A stretch of DNA of 64,000 nt from positions 3,162,001-3,226,000 of the forward strand of contig JBANDB010000006.1 of the NCBI GenBank assembly GCA_037576215.1. The letters run 5' to 3'. Below are positions 44,801 through 55,639 of the stretch, one piece after another. The position numbers and the translations under genes are program-made. Under the pieces are notes generated by a model. The model was not told where the DNA came from. It searched no databases and worked only from the letters and a program-made list of their open reading frames with translations. Each line of letters starts with the position of its first letter. Position 1 is the first letter of the stretch. The stretch is from Armillaria gallica. Lineage: Eukaryota; Basidiomycota; Agaricomycetes; Agaricales; Physalacriaceae.

Positions 44801-46695
44801 CAGAAAATGTTTCACCTTTGTGGTTCGCAACCGAGGTTTGCAGTTATTGTGCATGGGGAAGACAAGTCTCTTGGATTTCCCAGGCTTGTATCAATATTTT
44901 GATTATTTTCTGACATGAATAAGACGATTACCTCAACAACGCCAGATAGAAGGGTCAGCAATGTCTTCACGACGAATGGAACTCACTACTGGCCGGTCCG
45001 GCTTCCATGAGACGACCGTCGTATCCTCTTTGTTTCTGAAGGTGATTCGCACTCGGCGTTGCCGAACAATCACTCTGGGAGTATGGGTGGACATCGCCGT
45101 GTGCTACCTCCGGGTGCGTATTCATGATAGCACGGACTTTAACCATCCGGAGGAATATAGTGATCTTCCTGGTGTGAGAGGAGAAGCACCTGAAAGTAGG
45201 CGACTTACGTTTCTCTCTCCTTGTTTTCTTGTTATGGGACACCTGCCCTCATAGGTGCACCGGCCGTTCCGAACAACTCGCTTCAACTGGATTTGTGTCA
45301 TAAAACTCTGAGCCTGCCTTCTTCCGCACTGAAAGAAAGAGACATGACGTCGGCTCTGGGTGCAGACCGTTTTGTCATCATCACTCATCAGAGAACTACG
45401 AGTCACCTGTGGTGCCAAACAATACGGTGATTGGCTCTTGCACGGTACGAGCAACTGGAGCGCTGTCTTGTTACCGAAAATAGGCTCAAGCTATAAATTG
45501 CACGGTGTCAGCTTGAATACTTTATTGAGACTCGAGATTTGACTTTACATGTCAAGGACACGATCTGCAAAGAAGTCTTAGTCGACTTCGTATATTGGAT
45601 CTTGAATCTTTCTGCTACGAAGGCACAGTTATACACGACTTCGCGGGAAGGTCGCTTGCGAAGTATTAAGGGTCTTTCGGGCCGGATTCCGTTCAAGGAT
45701 AGTTAGGCATCTACGAGCGTTTCAGCATCACATTTTACTACGCCGTCAACCTGATATGAGTAACAGCGGTGGTGACATACAATTTTGAGTTGTTGAGGGT
45801 GTTTGCATTCCCAGCAGATCCGTCAAACTGTTTGGGTCCACGGGAAATTTTCGAACGTGTGCATGCCTAGAAAATCCATGCAGCGCCGGCCCTCCCAATC
45901 ATGTCTTTCAATGTTGGGAACCGAACAGTAGAGACAGATCATGTCAGCTGGGCGATGCTAAAAAGACATTACTTGATCTTTCAGTCATTTCTGTCGAACT
46001 CTATGCTTGCTAGGGATGTATAACAATGCGAACGCCAAGTCGTCAAGCTTCGAGCATCAAGCTTGAGACTGTGATTGACTGTGATATTGCTACCGATGGA
46101 ATTCCATTGCTGAGGGTCGATCGTATGTGTGTTACCATCGAAGGCCCCAGAGCTAGAAACGTTCAAATTTTATCCAAGGCCGTAAGTTGCGGAGTGAACT
46201 TTGTGCTTCTTTTTGTGGCGCTCTTAGGAATGAAGACGGAAAGTAAAGTAGGAAGTTCTGTATTAAGGATAGGCATTCAGTACCAGGAAATGAATCAGAA
46301 TGATTGGTACTCTGTACGTACCTTAGACTACTTGTTTGCAAGTTGATGGGAATAGACTCAATGACTGACGGCGTTTAACAAGTGGTTACCAGGGAATACG
46401 GCCTTACCCTGATCAACGTCTGCAGACTCAAGCAGACGCCAACTTTCTTTTTTTCCATTCAGGGACAAGAAGGAATGAGACTGCTTACGTCAGATAAAAC
46501 GAACATAGGGATCAGGAATCCGAAAGGGTACGATCAGTCCTCTCTCTCTCACTCCCATCCTTTCATTTCGATCTACCCTAGTATCTGTGCTGCTTCATTT
46601 TTTATACCAGTTATTATCGACCTACTCTCTGCGCCACCTCTTGCGACTCAATTTCAACCGAAAATTACAGCGAAACCCGTTGCAATTAGCATTGC
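41837..46695. other. 4.9-kb stretch with no supported gene
   Basis: All open frames on both strands are short (at most about 130 codons), uncharged by any recognisable motif, and do not splice into conserved text. No terminal repeats, transposase or reverse-transcriptase motifs were seen by eye. A T12 run lies at 43897-43908. The sequence has ordinary base composition, so it may be decayed gene or transposon DNA, or hold non-coding transcripts. Confidence 0.5.
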
Positions 46696-48913
46696 ATGTC
46701 CGACTTCGATCCAAACAGAACTTTAGCGAATACCCCCAGTTCAAGCGGCAGGCTTGACTCCAGCTTCAGTTCCTCATCGTCAGGCCTCATGTCTTTGATG
46801 AAGTTAGTCACCGTTCTCTGCGATAAATTGAACATGAAACTGACGATGAGCAGCCCCCTTCCACCGCCGGAGCAAACATCTCGATATGCCCATCTTCCTA
46901 CACCCCAGAGCCCTACCCACAATACGATGACATTCAATCAATACATGCTACCACATACGCCGGAGACGCCCACCAATTTGTACGTTCTATCATGCCTATA
47001 TTACTGTGAAGGTGTTGTCTGACAGTGGCTAGGGGTATGAGGCCGCCTGCGAGGAAGGATCCTGGCCCTGCAACACCTCGTGCAATGGGCATGATGACGC
47101 CCGAATCGAGTCCCTTTGTATCGAGGCTGGCGCCACCATACAGGTGAGATTTCTTGCTTGTAAGTATTATATGAAAGACATGCTGAACAATGGCTAGTGC
47201 CTCGAATCCCCCTCGAACACCTGCATCTCGTCCTCCAGCGTATGTATTTGCTACCTCTCCAGTTCTTACCTACTGATGTGTTGTAGCAGTATATCCAAGT
47301 CACCCTCTCCATCGACCACCGCACTGTCCTCGCCATTCTCTGCCAAGCCCATTAGAGGAAGCCCGATGCATGTGGATGACGTGTTTTCTGTTTCCAAGCC
47401 AAGTACGCTTCAATCTCCACCCTTGTCGCCGCCTCATGTTGGTGCAGGAGGGGAAATCGATAGGATCAGGCATGCGATGGCACAAGAGCAGAAGGAAGTG
47501 GAGAAGCGTCGACCAGAGTATCTGAAACGGAGCAAAAGGCCTCTGGAAGATGGGGAGGAGGGTCCTGTGGAAAGCTTAGTGGTAGGAATTATGGAGAGTC
47601 CGAACAAAGGACGCCGGCTAAAGCTGTTCCAGGAGACAAGTGAGGAGAGTTTTGAGGAGAGTTTGATGGCTGGAGGCTACGGGCGTTATCGGACAGCAGA
47701 CTGGGTTCGACAGCCGCAACCGATGCTAGTTGCGCCAGAAGTCTCGGTGCTGGAGGCAGAGGAGCCGCCTCCGCTGACGGAAAAGGAGCTGAAGAAACGT
47801 AAAAGACTGGAGGCGTTCCGGAGCGAGAACCAGATGCACCATGGTCCATCAAGACTGTTTCCTGTTGAATTGGAAGGCAAAGGCCGGGTATTGCTGGATA
47901 TCCCCAACGAAAGTTTGGTTCCAGAAGGCGGGAAGCGGCGGAACGGCGGGGGCAGTTCCAGGAAGAAGAAAAAGGACGGAGAGAAGGAAAGGAGCGCTGG
48001 GATCGAGATGGAGGATAGCCCTAATTGGCCGGACAGTGAGTTTCCATGGCGGCTGAGGACCGAGGAAAGGGCAGAGTTGGCGCGAGTGGAGGAGAAGGAA
48101 CGACTTGGGTGGATTGAGCGGTTCTTGGATCGGGATACCGACGACGAGGGTGATGTGGACGGTGACGGCGACGGCGATGTGATTCCGTCGGCGAAGTGGG
48201 GCGTCGTGTACGATGACGAAGGCGATAGGCCAGTACCAGCGCGACGGGGTCGGGGGAAGATGATCGGGCTACCCGCTGATCCAGTAGGTGAACGGCGACG
48301 AAGGCGAAGCTATTTCCCGAGTGACCCCAGTGATGCGAGGGCGGCATTGCTGAGTAAACGCAGTGTCCGGGCTTTGGAATACCGACGGGAGAAGCGCTTA
48401 CGTGGTGGTGACAGCGACGATGAGGTCGTGTGCATCTGTCGGGGGACTGACGACGGGCGGGAGCTGGTGCAATGTGACGACTGCAAGATGTGGTATCACC
48501 TGGAGTGCATAGGCATCCGGAGCATTAGAGATCTCGGGCGGGAGGAGGATCCTTGGTTCTGCAGTGATTGTCAGCTGCCGGCTGGTGCTGAGCGGGAGGA
48601 AGAGGAGGAGGAGGAACTCTACAGGGAACCAACGTTCGCGCCGACAGACATGGACTATCCGTCCCGGAGGCGGGGGTATGATGCTATCTTTGCCGCTGGC
48701 GCGATTGAAGATTCACCAGCATTTTTGCCCCGGACGCCCCGGTCATACGACCATTATGAAGAACCTCCGTTCGACCCTACAAGCACTCCGTCGCGTGGAA
48801 TCAAGTTCAGTGGGCCATTTGCAACGCCCAAGAACACTATGTGGGGACGGGGAGCAGGTCCGTTCCATACGCCAGTAAGGCTTGACGATTCGCCGATAAG
48901 AAGGCATGAATGA
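46696..48913 (+). CDS. PHD-finger protein, probable chromatin reader
   Basis: Ser/Pro-rich N-terminus starting MSDFDPNRTLANTPSSSGRL, small exons to about 47285, then one long exon. A single PHD finger near the C-terminus: C-I-C-R-G-T-D-D-G-R-E-L-V-Q-C-D-D-C-K-M-W-Y-H-L-E-C-I-G...P-W-F-C-S-D-C, with the C4-H-C3 ligands and the W-Y-H aromatic box expected of fingers that bind methylated H3K4. The middle is highly charged (E-K-R-R-P-E-Y-L-K-R-S-K-R; R-R-R-R-R-S). The tail has repeated S/T-P sites. No catalytic domain is seen. Function inferred only from the finger. Confidence 0.8.
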
Positions 48914-49217
48914 ATATATTTTGTAGTAGTAGTCTTAGTAGTACTAGTAGCAGTGCAAGTATTGATAGTTTATTATTACGATGTATCCAAAATGCTTCCT
49001 TGTGAACTGCGTGATGTGACTGACCGCATTGACTGTAATGTCGTCGACGACGACGACGGCAAGCTTAGGTGATCGTTTGCGTATAGCAGTGGTGGGTAGT
49101 GGTCAATGCGGGTATTTCGAACAAGTTCTGACAGACACAGGCCCTCACAGCATTGAAATACAAGCCACAGGATTCGTCGATTGACTGTACGTGGATTAGA
49201 CATACGATCCGTCGCGG
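48914..49217. other. Intergenic
   Basis: No gene. Starts with a TAG/TAGT-rich microsatellite-like stretch (about 48922-48960) after the PHD gene stop; the rest is unremarkable flank of the next gene. Confidence 0.5.
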
Positions 49218-50325
49218 ATGAAAGCTAACGCCCAGCCGCGTGCATTTTTTTCATTCCTCACACATTCCGAATTGTTCAAACTGTTGTCGTCGTTGGCATT
49301 GGGGTACTTGTATTGGAATTGGGACTGTCATCTGGGGATTTGATAATAGCGTATGTAGCGTCCCTGCGTGCCGAGCTCGTCAAAGATATTCCGGCCGACG
49401 ATCCGTGGCGCCATAGGGCTGAAGCATTGGAGAAGCGGCTGAGGGAGCTGGAGGTCGAGTTGGAGACGGAGAAAACAAGTACGTTATATTTTTTTGCATA
49501 TTGTTTTCTAGGAATAATTTCAGACAGAGAACCTCGAGGTGAAGGAGAAGGAGCCGGAAAAGGAAAAGAAGAAAGGCAACAGAAAAAAGGCAATCCGTGG
49601 TATTTTAGATGGTGGGTTTCATGATCAGCCTCGACGATTACTGAAAATCTGGCACAGATCCTCCAACGGCAGACACATCTTCGCTGTTTTCGACGTTTGC
49701 AGTATATGAACGGGCTCGTGATTCTGGGGACGCGGAGCTTCTGCTGTCAGCTGCGATCCGCGCCGTCGAGTCGTGTGCTTCGTTTCTTGAGCGACCCAGG
49801 AAAGAATTTGGGAAAGGACAGGTCGAAATGGTAGGGCGACTGGTGGGATATGTCATGGAGAAAGTTTTGACAGAGGATATCGTGAGTTTGGTAGTGGACC
49901 GGGTCGCGAGCCCGGCTCTCGGTATGCTCGGGGGAGGTGAATACTTGGAAGATGTGTTCGGAAGATCGGCCGGAATGACGGATGTGCGCCCGGAAGTGGT
50001 CGTTTTGGTGAAGGAAGTGGCGGGTCATCTAGAAGGAATGAGTGGAGCTCGCGAAGCACTGGCACTCGAGTCGATCCGGCATTTAAACAAGGCCAGAAGC
50101 TTAAACTCGTCCGCGGTCGCGAGGCTGGCTAGCAAGGACGCCGTTTGGTACTATTCTGCTGTCCTTGAGTGTCTTTTTGCTAGTCCCTCTGCTGCTGATC
50201 CATTCCTGGGGGACAGGGTGTTGCAGGAGATGGTCCAGCTCTTTCGCCACAACGAGACCGGTGTCGAGCAGGAGATGGTGCTGGGCGTAATGGAAAAGTT
50301 CTGGCTGCATCAGAAGGACATTTGA
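49218..50325 (+). CDS. Unrecognised protein with N-terminal hydrophobic segment and coiled coil
   Basis: Coding text: T-V-V-V-V-G-I-G-V-L-V-L-E-L-G, A-Y-V-A-S-L-R-A-E-L-V-K-D-I-P-A-D-D-P-W-R-H-R-A-E-A-L-E-K-R-L-R-E-L-E-V-E-L-E-T-E-K (predicted coiled coil), then after an intron a Lys/Glu stretch, and a helical C-terminal domain (F-S-T-F-A-V-Y-E-R-A-R-D-S-G-D-A-E-L-L-L-S-A-A-I...S-K-D-A-V-W-Y-Y-S-A-V-L-E-C-L-F-A-S). The only upstream ATG (49218, MKANAQPRAF) is joined to this frame if the T-run 49245-49251 has lost one T; otherwise no ATG start exists. I do not recognise the family. The 50-nt introns and the long clean last exon argue that the gene is real. Confidence 0.6.
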
Positions 50326-50925
50326 CTGCTACGCTTTGTCTCCTCTTACTTACCTTTTCCTGATTTTCTATTCGTTGCGTGGCGCGTAGCCAGGTACCCG
50401 TAATCTTTCGGCGGACGCGCTCGAAATTATCGGTTAAAATACCGTGGGAACGGATGCAATGTGCCATCGCCCCCATTGGGATCGATGCCAGATTCGTTTT
50501 GCCGCTTTCTCAGGGACGATGGGCACATGTATTTCAGACATCCGAGCCTGTACGCTGCGGATGTTTGTCGACAGCCAAGACGACGACGACAGCAAGCAAC
50601 CACCGCTGTACATCCACTTGGACAGTCTCCAGCATACTGCTCGTCCTGGTAGAATGGGAGAGATGGCCTGACATGTAACCGCGAGGGCAATGCCAATGGA
50701 GCTGCCATTTGGGGAATTACATAAATGAATAAATATCTCCCTAAATAAACAACGCCAAATCCCGTTGCGCGTGGCAAATAAGGACCGACGTGATCGAGAT
50801 GGGATCTCGTATTCTAAGAATATTGGGCGTTTGATCAGATTTGGACATTCGCATTACATACATCATTTGGCCAACTTTGAATTCGTTTAAATAAATGGCT
50901 TCCTCCGCACCTTCCCACCCAAACC
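50326..50925. other. Intergenic, 600 bp
   Basis: No supported gene; overlapping short frames on both strands show no recognisable motif. The last 100 bp are the promoter and leader of the FYVE gene. Confidence 0.5.
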
Positions 50926-52025
50926 ATGTCTGCCCTTGCCGCTGCCCTTGCCACCTTTTCCGTCCCCGCCCCTTCCTCCATCGTCGACTCTGTCCCCGAC
51001 GACCACCTCATCATCCCTATGCCTGTTGCTGGCCCGTCTCGCCCCACCCTTCCAGAGACCCCCGTTGAGATACCAACCGTTTCGCCTGATTTGAGGGCCA
51101 ACGAGCATCTCGCGGTATTGCTGCCCAGGTCTCTTTGGAAAGTCAGTACAGCGCCCACGGGCTTTATTATAGATACTGACATCACCCCTACAGCCCGATT
51201 CGGCCGCCTCATGTTGCGACAACTTCTTCTGTCGTGTGCGATTTAGCGTATTTGAACGGCGACATGTGAGTATATGCGCGTTTATGTGAGCGCCTTGACT
51301 GACTTGTAGCAGCACTGTCGGAAATGTGGAGGCATATTTTGCAGCCAGTGCACGCCGCGCACGACCCCCTTACTCGACGTCTCCCGCCTACCGTTCCTCC
51401 ATCCCCCAAGGAACGTTCCCATCGCTGCTTTCCAGTCGGAGGAAAGCAAGATCTACGACGCTCGGGTCTGCGATGACTGCTTTGATCAGATCTATGGTTG
51501 TCCTCGGACTCCTGATCTCGTTCGCTCACCAACTTTGTCGTGTTCGACGAGCAGTCTCGCAACCCCACCGCCATCCATCATGGGTGTCGAGTGCACCCTA
51601 CGCAGCTCGCCTTCCCTCGTCAGCTTGACTGGCTCGTCATGTTCGTCAGGCTCGATGCGGCGGCTAAAGGTGTCCTTAGCTGAGGAACCATCTTATGGTG
51701 CCCTCGACGCGTACCCCCTCAAGCGTTCGAGTGTGCTTTGCAAAGCCACTGGCGGGGGCAGATGGGAGCCCAAGCAGGAAATGCCTCTCGCGGGGGCAAG
51801 GTTACCCGGCGGCAAGGCCGGTTATGAGATTCGATTAGAGAAGGAAGCCGAGAAGGAAAGAAGGCGCCGAGAGAACCCCGTTATAAAAGACGGTGGTACG
51901 TCCTTTCTCTTTTATGGTTTATCGTCTTTTCCTCATGTTTTCTTTCAGACTTTCAGTACCGTTTCCCTCGCGATCCCGAGCTCGTCGACCTTCAAGTCAG
52001 GCAGATCTGTCTGTCGACGTTCTAG
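50926..52025 (+). CDS. FYVE zinc-finger protein
   Basis: FYVE domains bind phosphatidylinositol 3-phosphate on endosomes. Spliced text: R-S-L-W-K then P-D-S-A-A-S-C-C-D-N-F-F-C-R-V-R-F-S-V-F-E-R-R-H then H-C-R-K-C-G-G-I-F-C-S-Q-C-T, which contains the R-(R/K)-H-H-C-R-x-C-G core, and later R-V-C-D-D-C-F-D-Q as the last zinc pair. The C-terminal part is Ser-rich and ends, after a short intron, D-F-Q-Y-R-F-P-R-D-P-E-L-V-D-L-Q. No kinase or other catalytic domain. Introns at about 51142-51192, 51267-51318 and 51896-51949. Confidence 0.83.
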
Positions 52026-52424
52026 CCTCGATCCGTCGCTCGTTTATTCTTATTGCTGTATATTTTGAGGCTCTATCGCACTGTACCACTAATCACTACT
52101 GCTCGTTGCGCTTTCTTGTTATACCTTTGCCTGCGCTACCATTCCTATGCATATATCCACCTTTTCCGTATATATCCCCTACCATCGAACCCGAGCGCGT
52201 TTGTATGTGCTTCTATCTACTTTACTGTACACTGTTGTACAGCTGCTCTCTTTTCTCTTGGGTTTACTCTTGCTGTTGCGTTATATGCTATTCTCTTGTT
52301 TGTACCTCATCGGCATTTTTGCATAATCATAGAACAATTTATACCTCCTCTCAGGAAAAATGCAAGTGTCGATCTCTTCCCCAAAAGGGAAGACACGAAG
52401 AAAACTTGTCCTTTGACCACGACC
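52026..52424. other. Intergenic: 3' flank and mL38 leader
   Basis: No gene. Strongly T- and C-rich on the plus strand, with a hydrophobic-looking but unsupported frame; best read as UTR and promoter sequence. Confidence 0.45.
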
Positions 52425-53877
52425 ATGCTGGTTCTGCGTCGGCTGCGTCTGCCAGCATCAACGCTGAAACGCTGCAATGCGACGCTCCAAACGGAATCGG
52501 CGTCAGTGACACCACCACCTCCCGTAGCACCGACAAAAGAAACGATAAAACCAACGGCGGCGACACCCGAATCCAAGCTGTCTTCGTCTTCCACCGCCAG
52601 CCTTACACGCGTACGACGAAAGCCTGCTGCTACCCGACTTGCTACCGCATCCCCCCAAAAAGCAGGAAGGACACCCAAATGGCGACCAGCTCTCCCGACA
52701 GGCGTTTTGCCTGCGTATGACGAGGCTATCAAGCTCATCCGACAAGACAGTTTCCGTCTCAAGCGTGAGGCAGCTGAAGTTCGCAGGAGTATCAAGCCAG
52801 GCGATGAAGACGAGGAGGAGAAACGAAAACTGCTGAGGATTATACAGGTGCAGAGCGAGATCAACCTCCCAGAGGTTCGATGGGCGGTCAAAAGCCGTCT
52901 GGTGGACATGCGCAATCCGGCTCATAGACATCTGAGGGAGCAGAATTGGAGAGGAGAAGGGAAGCTTGATTTGCTGGTGAGCACTTTGCTATTTTTTCTT
53001 AATAAAAATTTCCCTGACTTTGTAGATGGAACGCATACACCAAATGAACGTTATCCCGGACGTCCTTCCATCGCTCCATCCGAGTATCGATATCTCTATC
53101 AAGGTCCGCCAGACGCATCTTGCAGGCCCGACATATCGCAGTCGTGGTATCGAGCCAGGCGTGTTCCTCAGTCCCAAGCAGACCATCGCGCCTCCGACGG
53201 TGTACGCGACCGCATTCCACCTTGATACAAGGCTATACACCATGATGCTCGTTGATTCAGATGTCCCAGACCCAGAGAACGAGACCTTTACCACGTTTTT
53301 GCATTGGTTATGGTATGTCTCAATGTTTTCGTACTTCGGATTGGGACTTAGAATTATCAGCCCCAACGTCCCGCTTTCAGCAATCAATTCCGGTCCGATT
53401 AAAAACCTCAATACACACACCCAGTACGTCCCGCCTCATCCGCAACAGGGAACCCCGTACCACCGTTACTCCTTACTCCTCCTACCCCAACCCGCTCGTC
53501 CCGATGCGCCGTACAGTCTCGTCACAGAGGCCCGCTCCATCACCTCCCGCTCTCGTGCCGGTAGAGTGACCAGCCGGTATCTCTCCATCCCTGTCGTTCC
53601 GCAGTCTGCTCGGACGGGGTTCAACGTCCGCGAATTCTGTAAAAAGTGGAGTCTAGATGGTAGACAAGGAGGTGGCGCGCATATGTGGCGAGAGGTCTGG
53701 GACGAGAGTTCGGACGTTGTGTACAAGAACGTATTGCGTGCGTATTCATTATACCGTTTCTTTTTTCCTCCTGCCTTACCCTCTCTTCCAGACGCCGACG
53801 CGCCCAAGTATGGCCATCCTCCGCGACCGGATCGTTATGGACATCTCAGGGGCGAGAAGAAATACATTGCGGCATAG
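52425..53877 (+). CDS. Mitochondrial large ribosomal subunit protein mL38 (PEBP-like)
   Basis: Starts MLVLRRLRLPASTLKRCNAT, an Arg-rich import sequence followed by a Pro/Thr linker. A helical region (L-P-A-Y-D-E-A-I-K-L-I-R-Q-D-S...L-P-E-V-R-W-A-V-K-S-R-L-V-D-M-R-N-P-A-H-R-H-L-R-E-Q-N-W) leads to a PEBP fold: Y-T-M-M-L-V-D-S-D-V-P-D-P-E-N-E-T-F-T-T-F-L-H-W-L, matching the DPD..HW motif, then P-Y-H-R-Y-S-L-L-L-L-P-Q, and F-N-V-R-E-F-C-K-K-W-S-L. This arrangement is that of MRPL35/mL38 of fungal mitoribosomes. Introns at about 52978-53025, 53313-53364 and 53737-53790. Confidence 0.85.
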
Positions 53878-55639
53878 GTATCCACCTAATAGGCGGCGCA
53901 AACAGTAATAACGGTAGTGATGGTGATATTACTCCTTGCATCAGTTTAGTGGCCCGAACAAAGGCCCCTCACTTTGAAATGTTGGTTCCTTCCGAGTCCC
54001 AGGCTTGAAAATGCTGTCCTTCCAATACAATTGTTATCTTCGGTAACGGTGGTATGCGGCTGACAAACTCCTCCTCACCGAATAACATTGATGAGGGAGG
54101 ATCAATGCGCTTGCGAATAGGAATGATGCGATGCCGACTTGATGCTTGTTGACCTTGCATTCACCCGTTCAATCTTCTGCTGCATATGCTTTGCTGGTTC
54201 TCGGCCTACTGGGCCTGGCGGTCCCGGAGGACTTGCGCAAGTGCTCTAATAATATTGATTTCGGTGCCATGATACCTCCTGACTGTACAACTCGTAGTCG
54301 TGGCTCCAATACAAACTTGTTCCGCTGCCGTTGCTTAATTGCCTGACGTTAGATTCACGCCGGCATCTAGCGGGATCCCACTAATACTCGCAAGAATGTT
54401 TAACGCCTATTTTGAGGCCGAAGACTTGCCAGAAGGAACTACTACTCTGTACTTGATATCTCTCAGCATTCCTGACCCTAACACTTGCCGTGATCATCCA
54501 AACTTTCATCTCCTCCCTCTCGTCATGATGGCCTGTAGACATATGTAGGAAGGGAGAAGCCATACCAATATAGGCACTGGAGTACACATAGGCACATGCA
54601 GCATACGATGGCAAAGACATCCATCTTACATCTTTCCCCGGATGATTCAATTCCGACACGGATGCAATCAGCTATCCACCCAGTAAGCAAACAAACTTCA
54701 CACAAGGCTTAGAGATTTCTCCGGCCACACGACACGTAGGAATATCGGGAGAAAGTGACGTAGATATATACAAGCACTGTACCTTGCCCCCCTCTCGTAT
54801 ATTGCTTCGTTAATGTTGACTCCGGGATATCGCGATGATGGGAACACACTTCCGATTTGACGCACGCAGACCCGTGGCGGGGCCTCGTCACCGAGTTCGC
54901 CACGAAGGGGCCATCGCAGGATGGGATTCGCTGGCAATAGCTTTGGGCGGTAACCAACTCTGATTGCGGTGCCTTGAAGATGCAGCCTGAGAGCGAGGTA
55001 ACCTTGTAGGAAATATCAACGGTCGCAAACTTGATCACGAGCATGGCCTTGAACGCGGGAAGGCTTGATGCATTCCCTGTTCACGATTGGCGCGGAGTTC
55101 TTTCTTCCATTCATCATCCAATGTTCACGGAAGTTAAGTAGATGTACTATTCGAGTCCAAGAAGGATGTCTGAGAAGGACTTAAACGTCGTCACTGCTGG
55201 CTACTCGTTTGGTGGTAATCAAAGATGCGCGGTCCCCGGAGGGTCCTATCATGACGGTTTGGTCATCGCTAAAGCTCAGCATCAGATCCCCTCAAGTAGG
55301 GTATGTGGGTTGAGCGAGCAGTAACAGCGTCTAGAAAGCCCCAGGCTATGTGGCGTACCAGCATGTGAAGCCGGCCCTGTTCTTTACCACGATTCCTTGC
55401 GGACATTGGACTTCTAAGACGATAAGGATTTTGATAGTACAGTAGTACCCTATGTATAAGTACATATCAGTTAGGGACGCCCAGAACAAAAGATTCGTCG
55501 CCAATACACCGCTCAGAGCTTTGTTTTACTTCGGATCAACTGCCTTCGCACTATCAACACTGTTCTTGTCAATGTCCTCCTCACCCTGATCGATACTCGA
55601 GCCCGCTTCGTCATCTTCGTGGTGTCTCTGTAGTGTACG
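53878..55639. other. 1.8-kb stretch with no intact gene
   Basis: Apart from the hydrophobin-like relic noted separately, only short frames. A minus-strand frame near 53969-54090 (S-R-I-P-P-L-P-K-I-T-I-V-L-E-G-Q-H-F) has protein-like composition but no context. A CTCAC/GTAAGT-poor region; nothing else is supported. Confidence 0.4.
54146..54346 (+). pseudogene. Possible hydrophobin relic
   Basis: The frame contains S-A-A-Y-A-L-L-V-L-G-L-L-G-L-A-V-P followed by C-S-N-N-I-D-F-G-A-M-I-P-P-D-C-T. Class I hydrophobins of mushrooms have L-L-G-L-L-G-(I/L)-V and later C-C-x-N-N-x-F-x-G-L-(I/V)-x-I-x-C-x-P in this order, but with about 20 residues and a Cys between them that are missing here, and no N-terminal cysteines are found upstream. 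If real, it is a deleted and decayed copy. Weak evidence. Confidence 0.25.

Noticed and set aside
52053..52424. Hydrophobic frame upstream of mL38 as a membrane protein or N-terminal extension
   Set aside because: The composition follows from the T/C-rich leader; the Arg-rich Met at 52425 is a better mitochondrial start.
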